Shown: positions 17,167-25,882, counted from the first letter of the stretch. The stretch is DNA of 64,000 nt from Variovorax sp. IB41 (GCF_016405905.1 NZ_JAEFCB010000005.1:124001-188000), one strand, 5' to 3'. Made by a program: numbers and translations. The notes: a model not told the origin generated them from the letters alone.

Positions 17167-18576
17167 ATGCATGAAATCATCTGCCCCCATTGCAACAAGG
17201 CATTCAAGATCGACGAAGCCGGCTACGCCGACATCCTCAAGCAAGTCCGCGACGGCGACTTCGAGAAGCAGTTGCACGAGCGGCTCGAACTGGCCGAGCG
17301 AGACAAGCGCAATGCCGTCGAACTCGCGCAGGCAAAGGCGGCCGGCGAATTGCAGAAGGCGGCCGCCGCCAAGGACGGCGAAATCCAGGAGCTCAAGTCA
17401 AAGCTCGAAGCCGGCGATGTCGCACGCAAACTCGCAGTGAGCGAGGCCTTGAGTGCCGTCGAGAAAGAGCGCGATGCGCTCTCCAACGAACTCGCGCAGG
17501 CCCGGCAGGACAAGCGCGCCGCAACCGAGTTGGCCGAAGCACGGCACGTGAGCGAGCTGCAGAAGGGCGCCGCCGCGAAGGAAGCGGAGATCCAGGGCCT
17601 GAAGGCCCAGCTCGATGCCATCGAGGTGGCGCAGAAGCTCGCGATCACCGAGGCCGTGAGCGTGGTCGAGAAGGAGCGGGACCAATTGAAGAGCGGCCTC
17701 GAACGCACGGCGCTCGAAAAGCAGTTGGCCGAAAAATCCCTCAAGGACAAGTACGAAACGCAGCTCAAGGACCGCGACGACACGATCGAGCGCCTGCGGG
17801 ACCTGAAGGCGCGTCTCTCGACCAAGATGGTCGGCGAAACGCTCGAGCTGCATTGCGAGACGGAGTTCAACCGCATCCGGTCGATGGCGTTTCCCCGGGC
17901 CTATTTCGAGAAGGACAACGACGCGCGCAGCGGCAGCAAGGGCGACTACATCTTTCGCGACGCGGACGAGGCCGGCACCGAGATCGTCTCGATCATGTTC
18001 GAGATGAAGAACGAGAGCGACCGCACCGCGACCAAGAACAGGAACGAAGACTTCCTGAAAGAGCTCGACAAGGACCGCGCCGAGAAGGGCTGCGAGTACG
18101 CGGTGCTGGTGTCGCTGCTGGAGCCCGAGAACGAGCTCTACAACACCGGCATCGTGGACGTGTTCCACCGCTATCCGAAGATGTACGTGGTGCGGCCGCA
18201 GTTCTTTTTGCCCATCATCACGCTGCTGCGCAATGCGGCGATGAATTCGCTCAAGTACAAGTCGGAGCTGGCGCTGGTGAAGGCGCAGAACATCGACATC
18301 ACGAAGTTCGAATCGGAGCTGGAGACTTTCAAGGCCGCATTCGCGAGGAACTACGACCTCGCCTCGGGGCACTTCCAGAAGGCGATCGCGGAGATCGACA
18401 AATCGATCGACCACCTGCAGAAAACGAAGGAGGCGCTGCTCGGCACTGACCGCAACCTGCGTCTGGCGAACGACAAGGCGCAGGACGTGACGATCAAGAA
18501 GCTCACGCGCGGCAACCCGACGATGGCGGCCAAGTTCGTGGAGCTCAAGAACCAGGGGCCTGCCGATACGGAGTGA
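17167..18576 (+). CDS. DUF2130 domain protein with coiled coil
   Basis: A 469-residue protein. The N-terminus has a zinc-ribbon-like CPHC (residues 6-9). Residues about 30-215 are a long coiled coil made in part from two copies of a 69-residue unit (starting at 52 and 121, marked by ELAQA/ELAEA and VEKERD). The C-terminal half is the DUF2130 domain, with IMFEMKNES near residue 280 that resembles the E-x-K of PD-(D/E)XK nucleases, followed by a basic [10 protein letters not shown] Shine-Dalgarno AAGGA lies about 10 bases before the ATG. The family is widespread but uncharacterised; a DNA-related role is only suggested by the motif. Confidence 0.85.
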   Translation: MHEIICPHCNKAFKIDEAGYADILKQVRDGDFEKQLHERLELAERDKRNAVELAQAKAAGELQKAAAAKDGEIQELKSKLEAGDVARKLAVSEALSAVEKERDALSNELAQARQDKRAATELAEARHVSELQKGAAAKEAEIQGLKAQLDAIEVAQKLAITEAVSVVEKERDQLKSGLERTALEKQLAEKSLKDKYETQLKDRDDTIERLRDLKARLSTKMVGETLELHCETEFNRIRSMAFPRAYFEKDNDARSGSKGDYIFRDADEAGTEIVSIMFEMKNESDRTATKNRNEDFLKELDKDRAEKGCEYAVLVSLLEPENELYNTGIVDVFHRYPKMYVVRPQFFLPIITLLRNAAMNSLKYKSELALVKAQNIDITKFESELETFKAAFARNYDLASGHFQKAIAEIDKSIDHLQKTKEALLGTDRNLRLANDKAQDVTIKKLTRGNPTMAAKFVELKNQGPADTE

Positions 18577-18626
18577 CGCGGGGCAAGTGCGTTGAGCGTG
18601 CTTTTTTCAACGCCTTGCCAGTAGCG

Positions 18627-18983
18627 CTACGCGCGAAACCAGATCTTCTGCGTCACATAGAGCGCGTAGCCCAGCGCAAGCACGATCCACGCGAGGAAGA
18701 ACACGTTGGCCCAGTAGTCGCCTGCGTGTGACGCCAGGGTGTAGACCTGCATCCTGCAGCCCTTGCCGATGCAGGGCACCTGGCGTTGAAACAGCGCGCG
18801 CAGCAAGGCGAACAGGAGGTAGCAGCCCGCACCGGCGGCCACGAGGAATCCCACCGGCCCGACGAGTCCTTCGACGCGTTCATCGTTCTCATCGCGATAG
18901 CCCTTGCGCAGCAGGTTCTGCCCGAACTTGTACCAGGCGAATCCGAGCAGGAGCATCAGCGTGTAGTAGAGGGTGGTGCGCAT
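18627..18983 (-). CDS. Small inner-membrane protein of unknown function
   Basis: 118 residues starting MRTTLYYTLMLLLGF. Three hydrophobic segments are visible (about 3-18, 44-63 and 92-110), with a short loop holding two Cys (VPCIGKGCRM). The ATG at 18983 is chosen because further upstream the frame has no membrane character. It converges with the DUF2130 gene. No family recognised. Confidence 0.6.
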   Translation of the reverse strand: MRTTLYYTLMLLLGFAWYKFGQNLLRKGYRDENDERVEGLVGPVGFLVAAGAGCYLLFALLRALFQRQVPCIGKGCRMQVYTLASHAGDYWANVFFLAWIVLALGYALYVTQKIWFRA

Positions 18984-19236
18984 GGGATCGGGTCGGTGTG
19001 ATGTGGTGGTGAGAGGAAGGGGCCAGGCGATCCAGCCAAGCCTGCAACTGCAAGAGGGGCGCGAGGGCCGGAAAGGCCCAAGGCAAAAGCCTAACGCAAG
19101 ACGCGCACAGGGTAGCCCGAACAGGGGATGTTGACGGCGATTCCGCGCGCGGCGACCATGCATCCGATGGGAGGTCTGCCCCGCTCTGCAACCGATGGCC
19201 AGCAAGGCCGCCGCCCGGAGCTTTCAAGGAGCTCCC

Positions 19237-20049
19237 ATGGCTGCAGCCGACAAGGTGTTCGCGGGCTCGATCCCGAAGTTCTACGACACGCTGATGGTCC
19301 CGCTGATCTTCGAGGCCTATGCCGCCGACATGGCCGGGCTTGCCGCGGCATCGTCGCCCGGTGCGGTGCTGGAGACGGCGGCGGGCAGCGGCGTGGTCAC
19401 GCGGGCGCTCGCGCCGCGGCTCGGCACCCACGCGCGCTACGTGGTGACAGACCTCAACCAGCCCATGCTCGACTACGCCGCCTCGCGGCAAGGCGCCGAC
19501 AGCCGCATCGAATGGCGGCAGGCGGATGCGCTCCACCTGCCGTTCGACGATGCCTCGTTCGACGTGGTGTGCTGCCAGTTCGGCGCGATGTTTTTCCCTG
19601 ACCGCGCCGCCGGCTACGCCGAGGCGCGCCGCGTGCTGAAGCCGGGCGGGCGCTTCGTCTTCAGCGTGTGGGACCGCATCGAAGACAACGCCTTCGCCGA
19701 CGACGTGACGCACGCGGTCGCGACGGTGTTTCCGAACGACCCGCCGCGCTTTCTCGCACGCACGCCGCACGGCTATCACGACGTCGCGCTGATCCGCGAG
19801 GACCTGCGCCGCGCGGGGTTCGCCAACATCGAGATCACGACGCGCGAGAAGGTGAGTCGCGCGCCCTCGGCAGGTGCCGTCGCCAGCGCCTACTGCCAGG
19901 GCACGCCGCTGCGCAACGAGATCGAAGCGCGCGATGCCAGCCTGCTTCAGCTCGCCACCGACCGGGCGGCCGAGGTGCTTGCCGCCCGCCATGGCGAAGG
20001 CCCGGTGGCCGGCAAGATCCAGGCGCATGTGATCGTGGCGGCGGCCTAG
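19237..20049 (+). CDS. Class I SAM-dependent methyltransferase (UbiE-like)
   Basis: 270 residues. Motif I is VLETAAGSG at 44-52, the ribose-binding acidic residue Asp72 follows, motif II is DALHLPF at 97-103, and the post-motif is LKPGG at 134-138. The ATG at 19237 is preceded by AAGGA and is preferred over the in-frame ATG at 19195. It belongs to the methyltransferase type-11 / UbiE group; substrate cannot be read from sequence. No operon partner. Confidence 0.88.
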   Translation: MAAADKVFAGSIPKFYDTLMVPLIFEAYAADMAGLAAASSPGAVLETAAGSGVVTRALAPRLGTHARYVVTDLNQPMLDYAASRQGADSRIEWRQADALHLPFDDASFDVVCCQFGAMFFPDRAAGYAEARRVLKPGGRFVFSVWDRIEDNAFADDVTHAVATVFPNDPPRFLARTPHGYHDVALIREDLRRAGFANIEITTREKVSRAPSAGAVASAYCQGTPLRNEIEARDASLLQLATDRAAEVLAARHGEGPVAGKIQAHVIVAAA

Positions 20050-20076
20050 CGCGGCGGCCCGCGAGCCGCCCGGGTC

Positions 20077-20325
20077 TCATCGCGCGTTGCGGCCCGCAGC
20101 CTGGCTCTGCTGGAACAACTCGTTCGCCCGGCGCGTCAGGTCCGACGCCAGCCAATGCAGGTTGGCCAGTTGGGTGGGCCCGTCGCCGCCGCTCCAGTCG
20201 ATGTCTTCTCCGTGGCAGGTCCACATCAGCGCTTCGAGCTGAGCGAGGGTGGCTTCGAGCAAGTCCGTCGGGTCTTGGTCGGGGGAGAGGGGCGTGGGAT
20301 GCCCGGCTATAGTCTTGGTAGCCAT
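20077..20325 (-). CDS. Small conserved protein, copy A of a paralogous pair
   Basis: 82 residues starting MATKTIAGHPTP. The core (LAQLEALMWTCHGEDIDWSG) is shared with the 89-residue protein at 51628-51897: both have LAQL, L-x-W-x-CHGE, IDWSGG, a conserved Asn-x-x-Trp and A-x-EL-x-QQ near the end. Charged helices and no signal peptide suggest a small cytoplasmic protein. I do not recognise a named family. It has a leader of about 235 bases that is also conserved at the other locus. The similarity of two diverged copies makes the gene real. Confidence 0.75.
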   Translation of the reverse strand: MATKTIAGHPTPLSPDQDPTDLLEATLAQLEALMWTCHGEDIDWSGGDGPTQLANLHWLASDLTRRANELFQQSQAAGRNAR

Positions 20326-20344
20326 TTGGTGTGCGTCCTTTTCG

Positions 20345-20402
20345 AAAGTAAGTGCACGTCTTTTGGTTAGACGGCTGGGGTGTTGGTAGCACCCCGGCCG
20401 TC
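20345..20402 (-). ncRNA. Conserved leader: box plus GC-rich hairpin upstream of small protein A
   Basis: Bases 20370-20382 pair with 20390-20402 (13 pairs, one G-U) around a 7-base loop. The adjacent box AAAGTAAGTGCACGTC lies at 20345-20360. The same arrangement is at 51916-51973, and the stem bases differ between the copies in a way that keeps pairing. It lies 20-77 bases upstream of the start codon, so it is probably a 5'-UTR element acting on transcription or translation. The mechanism is unknown. Confidence 0.55.
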
Positions 20403-20524
20403 GCCTTTTGATACCTCGCATTTGCATCGCTGCTTTCGCATCGACAACTCGCCGCGAGGCGAAGCGATTCATCATTCATTCGGTTGTGCTGTGCGTGGCG
20501 CCTTTCTGATTCCCTTGGCGGGAT

Positions 20525-20560
20525 GTTGAGTGACAAGGGCATTCACTTTAGAGAAGAGCG
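20525..20560 (-). promoter_or_regulatory. Distal conserved box of the small-protein leader (copy A)
   Basis: A stretch beginning GTTGAGTGAC and containing CACTTTAGAGA is repeated almost unchanged at 52092-52130, the same distance from the other copy of the gene. It marks the far end of the conserved region and may hold the promoter or a regulator site. Confidence 0.5.
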
Positions 20561-20706
20561 CGTGCCATGTGGCGGTTGCGAGCACCACGAAATCGCGATT
20601 CACGCCAACAAATGCAGCTTCGGCGGTGCCGCAAAAACGAAACGCGAAACGCGCGTCAGGCAGGTATCAATTGGGCAATATTTGAGCGCGGAAATTCGCG
20701 TTCATT

Positions 20707-22149
20707 TCAGCGAACGTCCAGCGCCTTGCGCAGCTTCGTCGCCAGCTGTTGCGCCTGCGCGGCGGAGGCGATGTTGGTGAAGCCCATGAGCAGCCCTTCG
20801 TCGCGAAAGCTCGACGTGCCGCGCTCCGACAGCGGCTGGCAGTTCAGCCCCGCGCGTTGCGCGCGGCGCGCCAGCTCGGTGTCGCGCTCGCGGCGCGTGT
20901 CGAAGCGCGCGATCAGGTGCATGCCGCCGCTCTTGAGGTCGATGCGCACGCCGTCGCCGAAGGCTTTCAGCAACGCGGCCACGAGCATGCCGCGCCGCCG
21001 CGCATAAAGCAGCCGCATCTTCTTCAGGTGGCGCGGGAAGTAGCCGCCGCGCATGAAGTCCGCGACCACGGCCTGCGTGATCTGCGGGCTGCCGTTGGAG
21101 CCGGTCTGCGCGGCCTTGGCGAACGCGGCGCAGAGCGACTCGGGTGCGACCACGTAGCCCAGCGCGAGGCCCGGGTACAGCACCTTCGAGAAGCTGCCCG
21201 CATACAGCACGCGATCGTGGCCATCCAGGCTCTTGAGCGCCGGCAGGGGCGGGCCGGCATAGCGGTATTCGCCGTCGTAGTCGTCTTCCACGATCCACGC
21301 CTTGGCGCGCGAGGCCCATTCGAGCAACTGCAGCCGGCGCGCGAGCGACATCGAAACGCCGAGCGGCGCCTGGTGCGACGGCGTGACGACGGCCATCCGC
21401 GCGCCTGCAGCCTTGCGCGCGCCGCGGACCACGACCATGCCTTCGTCGTCCACCGGCACGGGCACCACGCGCAGGCCTGCGCTGCGCAGCACCTCCTGCG
21501 TGGGTGGATAGCCGGGGTCTTCCACCCACACGGCATCGCCCCTGTCGAGCAGCGTGTGCGCGATGAGCGCGAGCGATGCGCGGTACCCGCCCGTCACGAA
21601 GACCTGCGACGGGTGGCACGGCACCCCGCGCGACACCGCCAGATAGGCCGCGATGGCCGCGCGCAGCGGCGCGTAGCCCGAGGGGTCGCCATAGAACATG
21701 TCCGCCGCGGTCGCCGCCCTGGCGCGCCGGGCGGTCAGGCGCGCCCACAACTTGCGCGGAAAGGCATCGAGCGCGGGAATACCCAGCTGCAACGGTGGTG
21801 GCGGCCGGGCCTCGGCCAGCGCTTCGCGGCCGGTGTGCGCATCGGCCCGCCGCCGCTCGCGCCGCGTCGACCGGTGCGCGGGCAGCGAAGGCGAGACCAC
21901 CGTGCCCGCCTGTCCCTGCGACGAGAAATAGCCCTCGCCGATGAGCAGGTTATAGGCCGTCTCGATGGTGCCCCGCGAAACGCCCAGCTCGCTGGCCAGG
22001 TCGCGTGCCGAGGCGACGCGGTCGCCCGGGTGGAGCACGCCTTGCTCGATGGCCGACCTGAAGCGCGCATAGATCTGCCGGTACAGCGGCGTGGGCGTGG
22101 CGCGGTCGATCGCCAGAAGGATTTCGGACGACTTTTTCTCTTGGATCAT
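20707..22149 (-). CDS. MocR/PdxR-type regulator (GntR helix-turn-helix plus aminotransferase domain)
   Basis: 480 residues. The winged helix is at about 1-85 (PLYRQIYARFRSAI; ASARDLASELGVSRGTIETA). A basic linker follows, then a fold-type I aminotransferase domain from about residue 120. It keeps the PLP residues: DDYDGEYRY at 289-297 and the Schiff-base Lys322 in SFSK. MocR proteins bind direct repeats near a divergent promoter and respond to PLP-linked amino compounds. The gene is divergent from the epimerase/cupin pair with 92 bases between starts, and an 8-base direct repeat sits there, so it likely controls that pair and itself. Confidence 0.92.
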   Translation of the reverse strand: MIQEKKSSEILLAIDRATPTPLYRQIYARFRSAIEQGVLHPGDRVASARDLASELGVSRGTIETAYNLLIGEGYFSSQGQAGTVVSPSLPAHRSTRRERRRADAHTGREALAEARPPPPLQLGIPALDAFPRKLWARLTARRARAATAADMFYGDPSGYAPLRAAIAAYLAVSRGVPCHPSQVFVTGGYRASLALIAHTLLDRGDAVWVEDPGYPPTQEVLRSAGLRVVPVPVDDEGMVVVRGARKAAGARMAVVTPSHQAPLGVSMSLARRLQLLEWASRAKAWIVEDDYDGEYRYAGPPLPALKSLDGHDRVLYAGSFSKVLYPGLALGYVVAPESLCAAFAKAAQTGSNGSPQITQAVVADFMRGGYFPRHLKKMRLLYARRRGMLVAALLKAFGDGVRIDLKSGGMHLIARFDTRRERDTELARRAQRAGLNCQPLSERGTSSFRDEGLLMGFTNIASAAQAQQLATKLRKALDVR

Positions 22150-22168
22150 GGCATTGTCATTTGGATCA
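22141..22168. promoter_or_regulatory. Candidate MocR operator: direct repeats 20 bases apart
   Basis: TTGGATCA occurs at 22141-22148 and again at 22161-22168, a spacing of two helical turns. This is the arrangement known for MocR/PdxR operators. The first copy overlaps the regulator's own start codon, fitting autoregulation. Not tested. Confidence 0.45.
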
Positions 22169-22241
22169 ATCTTGCCTCTTTTCGACAGGACATCCAGAAC
22201 CTAGCATGGACCCATCGAACAGCCAGCAAGAAGGACATGCA

Positions 22242-22985
22242 ATGCGCGAGAAGATATTCGTGGCGGGGGCGGCCGGTGCCATCGGCACCGCGCTGGTGCC
22301 GCTGTTGACTGAGGCGGGCTACGAGGTGTACGGCAGCACGCGCCGCGCCGACCGCGCGAGCGCGCTGCAAGCCCGGAGCGTGACGCCGGTCGTCGTCGAT
22401 GTGTTCGATGCAGAGGCGCTTCGCGCGGCGCTGGTGCGCATCCGGCCCGGGATCGTGGTGCACCAGCTCACCGACCTGCCGGCCGACCTCGATCCGACGA
22501 AGATGGCCGAAGCGGCCCACCGCAACGCCCGCGTGCGCACCGAAGGCACGCGCAACCTCGTGGCCGCGGCGCTGGCGGCGGGCAGCCACCGGCTGGTCGC
22601 GCAGAGCATCGCCTGGGCCTACGCACCGGGGGCGACGCCGCATGTCGAAGACGATCCGCTCGATCTCCAGGCCGATGGCATCCGCCGCGTGAGCGTGGGC
22701 GGCGTGGCGGCGCTGGAGCGCAGCGTGCTGGGTGCCGTCGGCATCAAGGCGACCGTGTTGCGTTACGGGCAGATCTACGGGCCGGGCACCTCGACAGCCG
22801 TGCCCAAGGGCGCGAGCCCGGTGCATGTGGAGGCCGCGGCCTGGGCGGCGGTGATGGCGCTGCGGCATGCGCAGGGCGGCATCTTCAACATCGCCGAGGA
22901 CAACGCCGAGGTCAGCAGCGAAAAGGCCAGGCGCGAACTGGGCTGGTACGCAGCGCTGCGGCTGCCGCGAGGCGTGGCGTCATGA
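22242..22985 (+). CDS. NAD(P)-dependent epimerase/SDR-family protein
   Basis: 247 residues, starting at the ATG at 22242 after AAGGA. The Rossmann motif GAAGAIG is at residues 9-15. Further along are TDLPADLD, NLVAAALAAG and the substrate-side LRYGQIYGPGT, all typical of extended SDR / epimerase proteins. I do not see a clear YxxxK catalytic pair, so the activity may be atypical. The stop overlaps the ATG of the cupin gene (ATGA). Divergent from the MocR regulator, which probably controls it. Confidence 0.82.
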   Translation: MREKIFVAGAAGAIGTALVPLLTEAGYEVYGSTRRADRASALQARSVTPVVVDVFDAEALRAALVRIRPGIVVHQLTDLPADLDPTKMAEAAHRNARVRTEGTRNLVAAALAAGSHRLVAQSIAWAYAPGATPHVEDDPLDLQADGIRRVSVGGVAALERSVLGAVGIKATVLRYGQIYGPGTSTAVPKGASPVHVEAAAWAAVMALRHAQGGIFNIAEDNAEVSSEKARRELGWYAALRLPRGVAS

Positions 22986-23521
22986 AGGCGATTCGGCTTC
23001 ATCGCAATCAGGTGGGCGCCGGTGTCGCGGCGCTGTCGGTGGTGCTCGCGGCCGGCTGGGCGCTGATGCCGCACGGCGGCAAGCAGGAGGCCGTGCAGTG
23101 GCTCGACGACGTGTGCAGCGCCGTGAGCCGGCCGATGTTCTCGTCCACGCCGGCTCCCGCGGGTTCTGGCGAGGCCGCGCGGCCCGCGACATCGTCCAGG
23201 GTGATCTCGTGCGAAGCGCTGCCGCATGTGCCGGGCAAGTCGGTGACCACGGTGATCGTCGACTTTCCGCCGCTCGCCTATTCGCCGGCACACCGGCATC
23301 CGGGCTCGGTGAACGCGATCATTCTCGAAGGCACGATCCGCTCGCAACTGGGCGGCGGGCCGGTGGGCACCTACAAGACCGGCGAGACCTTCTTCGAGCC
23401 GCCGCGCACGCTGCATGTGTTCGCGGAGAACCCCGATCCGGTGAAGCCCGCGAAGCTGGTGGCGGTGTTCGTGACCGACGAGAACTGCGGGCCGCTGGTG
23501 CTGCCGCCGGACGCGGACTGA
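22982..23521 (+). CDS. Exported or anchored cupin-domain protein
   Basis: 179 residues. A hydrophobic segment at about 11-29 may be a membrane anchor or signal. The cupin core holds His104, His106 and Glu116 (PAHRHPG ... ILEG) and His145 (TLHVFAEN), enough to bind a metal. It is translationally coupled to the epimerase. Its cupin partner is unknown; such proteins often act as sensors or small dioxygenases. Confidence 0.8.
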   Translation: MKAIRLHRNQVGAGVAALSVVLAAGWALMPHGGKQEAVQWLDDVCSAVSRPMFSSTPAPAGSGEAARPATSSRVISCEALPHVPGKSVTTVIVDFPPLAYSPAHRHPGSVNAIILEGTIRSQLGGGPVGTYKTGETFFEPPRTLHVFAENPDPVKPAKLVAVFVTDENCGPLVLPPDAD

Positions 23522-23628
23522 GCGCGCTCACCTGGTGCACCTGTCGAACATCGAATGCCGGTGGCGTTCATGCAGGCGGTGCTGGGGTTTCTGCGCTGAG
23601 TTGGAGGCGGGGCGTTTAGAGTCCTTCG

Positions 23629-23964
23629 ATGGCTCTTACCTACGTCTATCTCGCGGTCGCGATCGTTGTCGAAGTGCTTGCGACCAGCTTCCTCAAGGCC
23701 TCCGACAGCTTCACCCGGTTGTGGCCCAGCGTGGCCACGGTGGTGGGCTATGCGGTGTCGTTCTACTTTCTCTCGCTCGCGCTGCGGGTGCTGCCCACGG
23801 GCATCGCGTATGCGATCTGGTCGGGGGTGGGCATCGTGCTCATCTCGGTGGTGAGCTGGCTGTGGTTCGGGCAGTCGCTGGACGGGCCGGCGATCGCCGG
23901 GCTCGGGCTGATCATCGCGGGCGTCGTGGTGGTCAATGTGTTTTCGAAATCGGTGGGGCACTGA
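23629..23964 (+). CDS. SMR-family multidrug efflux protein (EmrE-like)
   Basis: 111 residues with four membrane segments. The essential Glu15 (Glu14 of EmrE) is present, with Tyr61 and Trp64 at the positions of EmrE Tyr60 and Trp63. It would exchange quaternary ammonium or other cationic compounds for protons as a dimer. The stop is directly followed by the start of the aminoglycoside-kinase-like gene, so the two are almost certainly one transcript. Confidence 0.93.
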   Translation: MALTYVYLAVAIVVEVLATSFLKASDSFTRLWPSVATVVGYAVSFYFLSLALRVLPTGIAYAIWSGVGIVLISVVSWLWFGQSLDGPAIAGLGLIIAGVVVVNVFSKSVGH

Positions 23965-24771
23965 ATGGACGCCGCGAATCTGCTGCCCGCACTCCCGCCC
24001 GGAAAGACCTGGATTCGCGCCGACGAAGGCGAGTCCGGAGATGCCGTGTACCGCCGCAGCGATGGCGCCGCGTTCGCGAAGGTTTCGCTCGGCGAGGGCG
24101 CCGTGCAACTCGATGAAGAGCGCCTTCGCACCGAGTGGCTCGCGCCGTTCGGCATCGGGTCCGCGGCCGTGCTGGACTGGCATGCGTCGAGCGATGGCGC
24201 ATGCCTTGTGACGCGCGCCGTAGCGGGCGTGCCGGCCAGTGATCTCACGGCGGTCCAGCTGCTCGAGGCATGGCCAACCATCGCCGAGCGGGTAAGGGCG
24301 CTGCATGCGATTCCGGTGAGCGATTGCCCGTTCCCGCGCAGCCTCTCGGCGATGTTCGATCGCGCCGCCGATGTCGTCGCACGCAATGCGGTGAACCCGG
24401 ATTTCCTCGACCCCGACCAGCGAGGCATTGCACCGTCGGTGTTGCTCGATCGCGTGTGTGCGGAACTGCCGCAACGGCTGGCGCAGGAGGCGCGCGAGCG
24501 CGTCGTCTGCCACGGCGATGCGTGCCTGCCGAACTTCATGGTCGACCCCGAAACGCTGCGCTGCACCGGCCTCATCGATGTGGGGCGGCTCGGAACGGCG
24601 GACCGGTACGTCGACTTTTCGCTGCTGCTCGCCAATGCGCGCGAGAGCTGGACCGACGCCGCGCAACCGCTCGCTGCGCGCCAGTCGCTCTTCGAGGTCC
24701 ACGGCATCGCCGACCCCGATGACGAGCGCCTCGCCTTCTATCTGCGTCTGGACCCGCTGACTTGGGGTTGA
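23965..24771 (+). CDS. APH(3'')-family aminoglycoside phosphotransferase-like protein
   Basis: 268 residues, the usual length of APH(3'')/APH(3') enzymes. The ATP-binding Lys39 lies in FAKVSL, the catalytic loop is HGDACLPN (183-190) with Asp185 and Asn190, and the metal-binding Asp205 is in LIDVGRLG. The segment LHAIPVSDCPF is typical of these kinases. It would phosphorylate streptomycin-type aminoglycosides. The ATG begins at the base after the stop of the SMR gene. It is probably chromosomal and intrinsic; no mobile element lies nearby. Actual resistance is not shown. Confidence 0.82.
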   Translation: MDAANLLPALPPGKTWIRADEGESGDAVYRRSDGAAFAKVSLGEGAVQLDEERLRTEWLAPFGIGSAAVLDWHASSDGACLVTRAVAGVPASDLTAVQLLEAWPTIAERVRALHAIPVSDCPFPRSLSAMFDRAADVVARNAVNPDFLDPDQRGIAPSVLLDRVCAELPQRLAQEARERVVCHGDACLPNFMVDPETLRCTGLIDVGRLGTADRYVDFSLLLANARESWTDAAQPLAARQSLFEVHGIADPDDERLAFYLRLDPLTWG

Positions 24772-25008
24772 GCGGCGGTGGCGGTGGTTGAGGCCACGAT
24801 TGTTTCCCATCGGTGAACACCGCGGTTCCTTTCGATGAGGGTTTTTACTTAGATGGCGGCGCACAATTCATCTCACGGACCAGCACTCAACTGATCCGAG
24901 TGAACAGGGCCCCGAGCGAGGTGGCCGCCCCCGGAGGGACGGTGACCCACCCAAGACCGGTTCGTAATCAACCAAGCAAGAACTTGAACTGAGCTGAAGG
25001 AAATCCAA

Positions 25009-25389
25009 ATGACCGCCTCGAAGATCCTCTCCGCCGTCGCTGTTGCCCTGATGGCCGTTGCCGGTGCTGCTCACGCTGAAACCTACGAAGGCGTGCAGCA
25101 AGTGAACTCCACCGTGAGCCGCGCCGATGTCGCCGGCCAAGCCGTGGTTGCCGCACGCACCGCCAACCCGTACGCCACCGGCGCCAATGCAGGCCCTGCG
25201 CAAGTGTTCGTTTCCTCGACCAGCCGCTCTGCCGTCCGTGCCGAAGCCGCCGTTGCCGCACGCAGCGAAAACCCGTATGCCGAAGGCGCCACCTCGCGTG
25301 TCGCCCCGGTGCTGGCCAGCGGTGTGGACCGCGCCACGGTGCGTGCCGCAGCCCGCGCTGCCGCCCGCGGCGACGCACTGCCGCTGTAA
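25009..25389 (+). CDS. Exported alanine-rich repeat protein (NPYA repeats)
   Basis: 126 residues with a clear signal peptide ending in AHA at 21-23. The mature part is about two and a half copies of a roughly 35-residue unit: SRADVAGQAVVAARTANPYA, then SRSAVRAEAAVAARSENPYA, then DRATVRAAARAAAR. A strong ribosome site (GAAGGAAAT) lies just upstream, and an intrinsic terminator follows the stop, so it is a single-gene unit, probably well expressed. Resembles DUF4148-like small exported proteins; no function known. Confidence 0.8.
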   Translation: MTASKILSAVAVALMAVAGAAHAETYEGVQQVNSTVSRADVAGQAVVAARTANPYATGANAGPAQVFVSSTSRSAVRAEAAVAARSENPYAEGATSRVAPVLASGVDRATVRAAARAAARGDALPL

Positions 25390-25430
25390 TCGACAGCACA
25401 CCTCGCCTTCAACGGCGAGGCAAGACGTAC

Positions 25431-25471
25431 AAAAGCCGGGCCCTGCGAAAGCGGGGCCCGGCTTTTTTTTT
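25431..25471 (+). terminator. Intrinsic terminator of the exported repeat-protein gene
   Basis: A 13-base stem (25431-25443 with 25454-25466) including AAAAGCCGGGCCC is followed by a run of T residues to 25471. It lies about 40 bases after the stop at 25389. The A-run on the other side may let it serve the convergent DUF427 gene too. Confidence 0.9.
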
Positions 25472-25492
25472 GTGTCGACTTGCGAGGCGAGG

Positions 25493-25882
25493 CTAGACGA
25501 TGCGCTCTTCGATCGGCCCCACGCGGTCCGGATAGAAGGCCACGTGGTCCTTGATCTGCGAGACCGAGTCGTAAGGCGCCTCGTAGGTCCACACCGCATT
25601 CACCGAGCGCTCGCCGCCCGCGGGAATGCTGTAGTAGCTGGCCTCGCCCTTGTAGGGGCAGTAGGTGGCGTGCTGCGTGCGCTCCAGCAGCGACATCTTC
25701 ACGTCCTTGCGCGGGATGTAGTGCACCGTGCCGAAGTGCGACTCGCGCAGCGTGAGCGCATCGCGCGTGTCGGCGACGACGCAACCATCGACCGACACCA
25801 CCACGCGGTGCGGATTGCGCCCGATGGTGATGGCATGGTCGGGGCCGGGGATCTTGATGGTGCGTTCTGCGGTGGCGAACAT
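25493..25882 (-). CDS. DUF427 family protein
   Basis: 129 residues; the ATG at 25882 is preceded by AAGGAG. Matches DUF427: IPGPDHAITIGRNPHRV near the start, DALTLRESH, CPYKGEASYYS, and WTYEAPYDSVSQIKDHVAFYP at the end. The family is small and soluble with a beta-rich fold. Its role is not established. It stands alone here. Confidence 0.88.
   Translation of the reverse strand: MFATAERTIKIPGPDHAITIGRNPHRVVVSVDGCVVADTRDALTLRESHFGTVHYIPRKDVKMSLLERTQHATYCPYKGEASYYSIPAGGERSVNAVWTYEAPYDSVSQIKDHVAFYPDRVGPIEERIV

Larger units (their letters stand above)
20326..20706. other. Intergenic leader region of small protein A
   Basis: This 381-base stretch holds the conserved leader (20345-20560) and about 145 further bases up to the convergent end of the MocR gene in which nothing was recognised. 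Confidence 0.6.
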
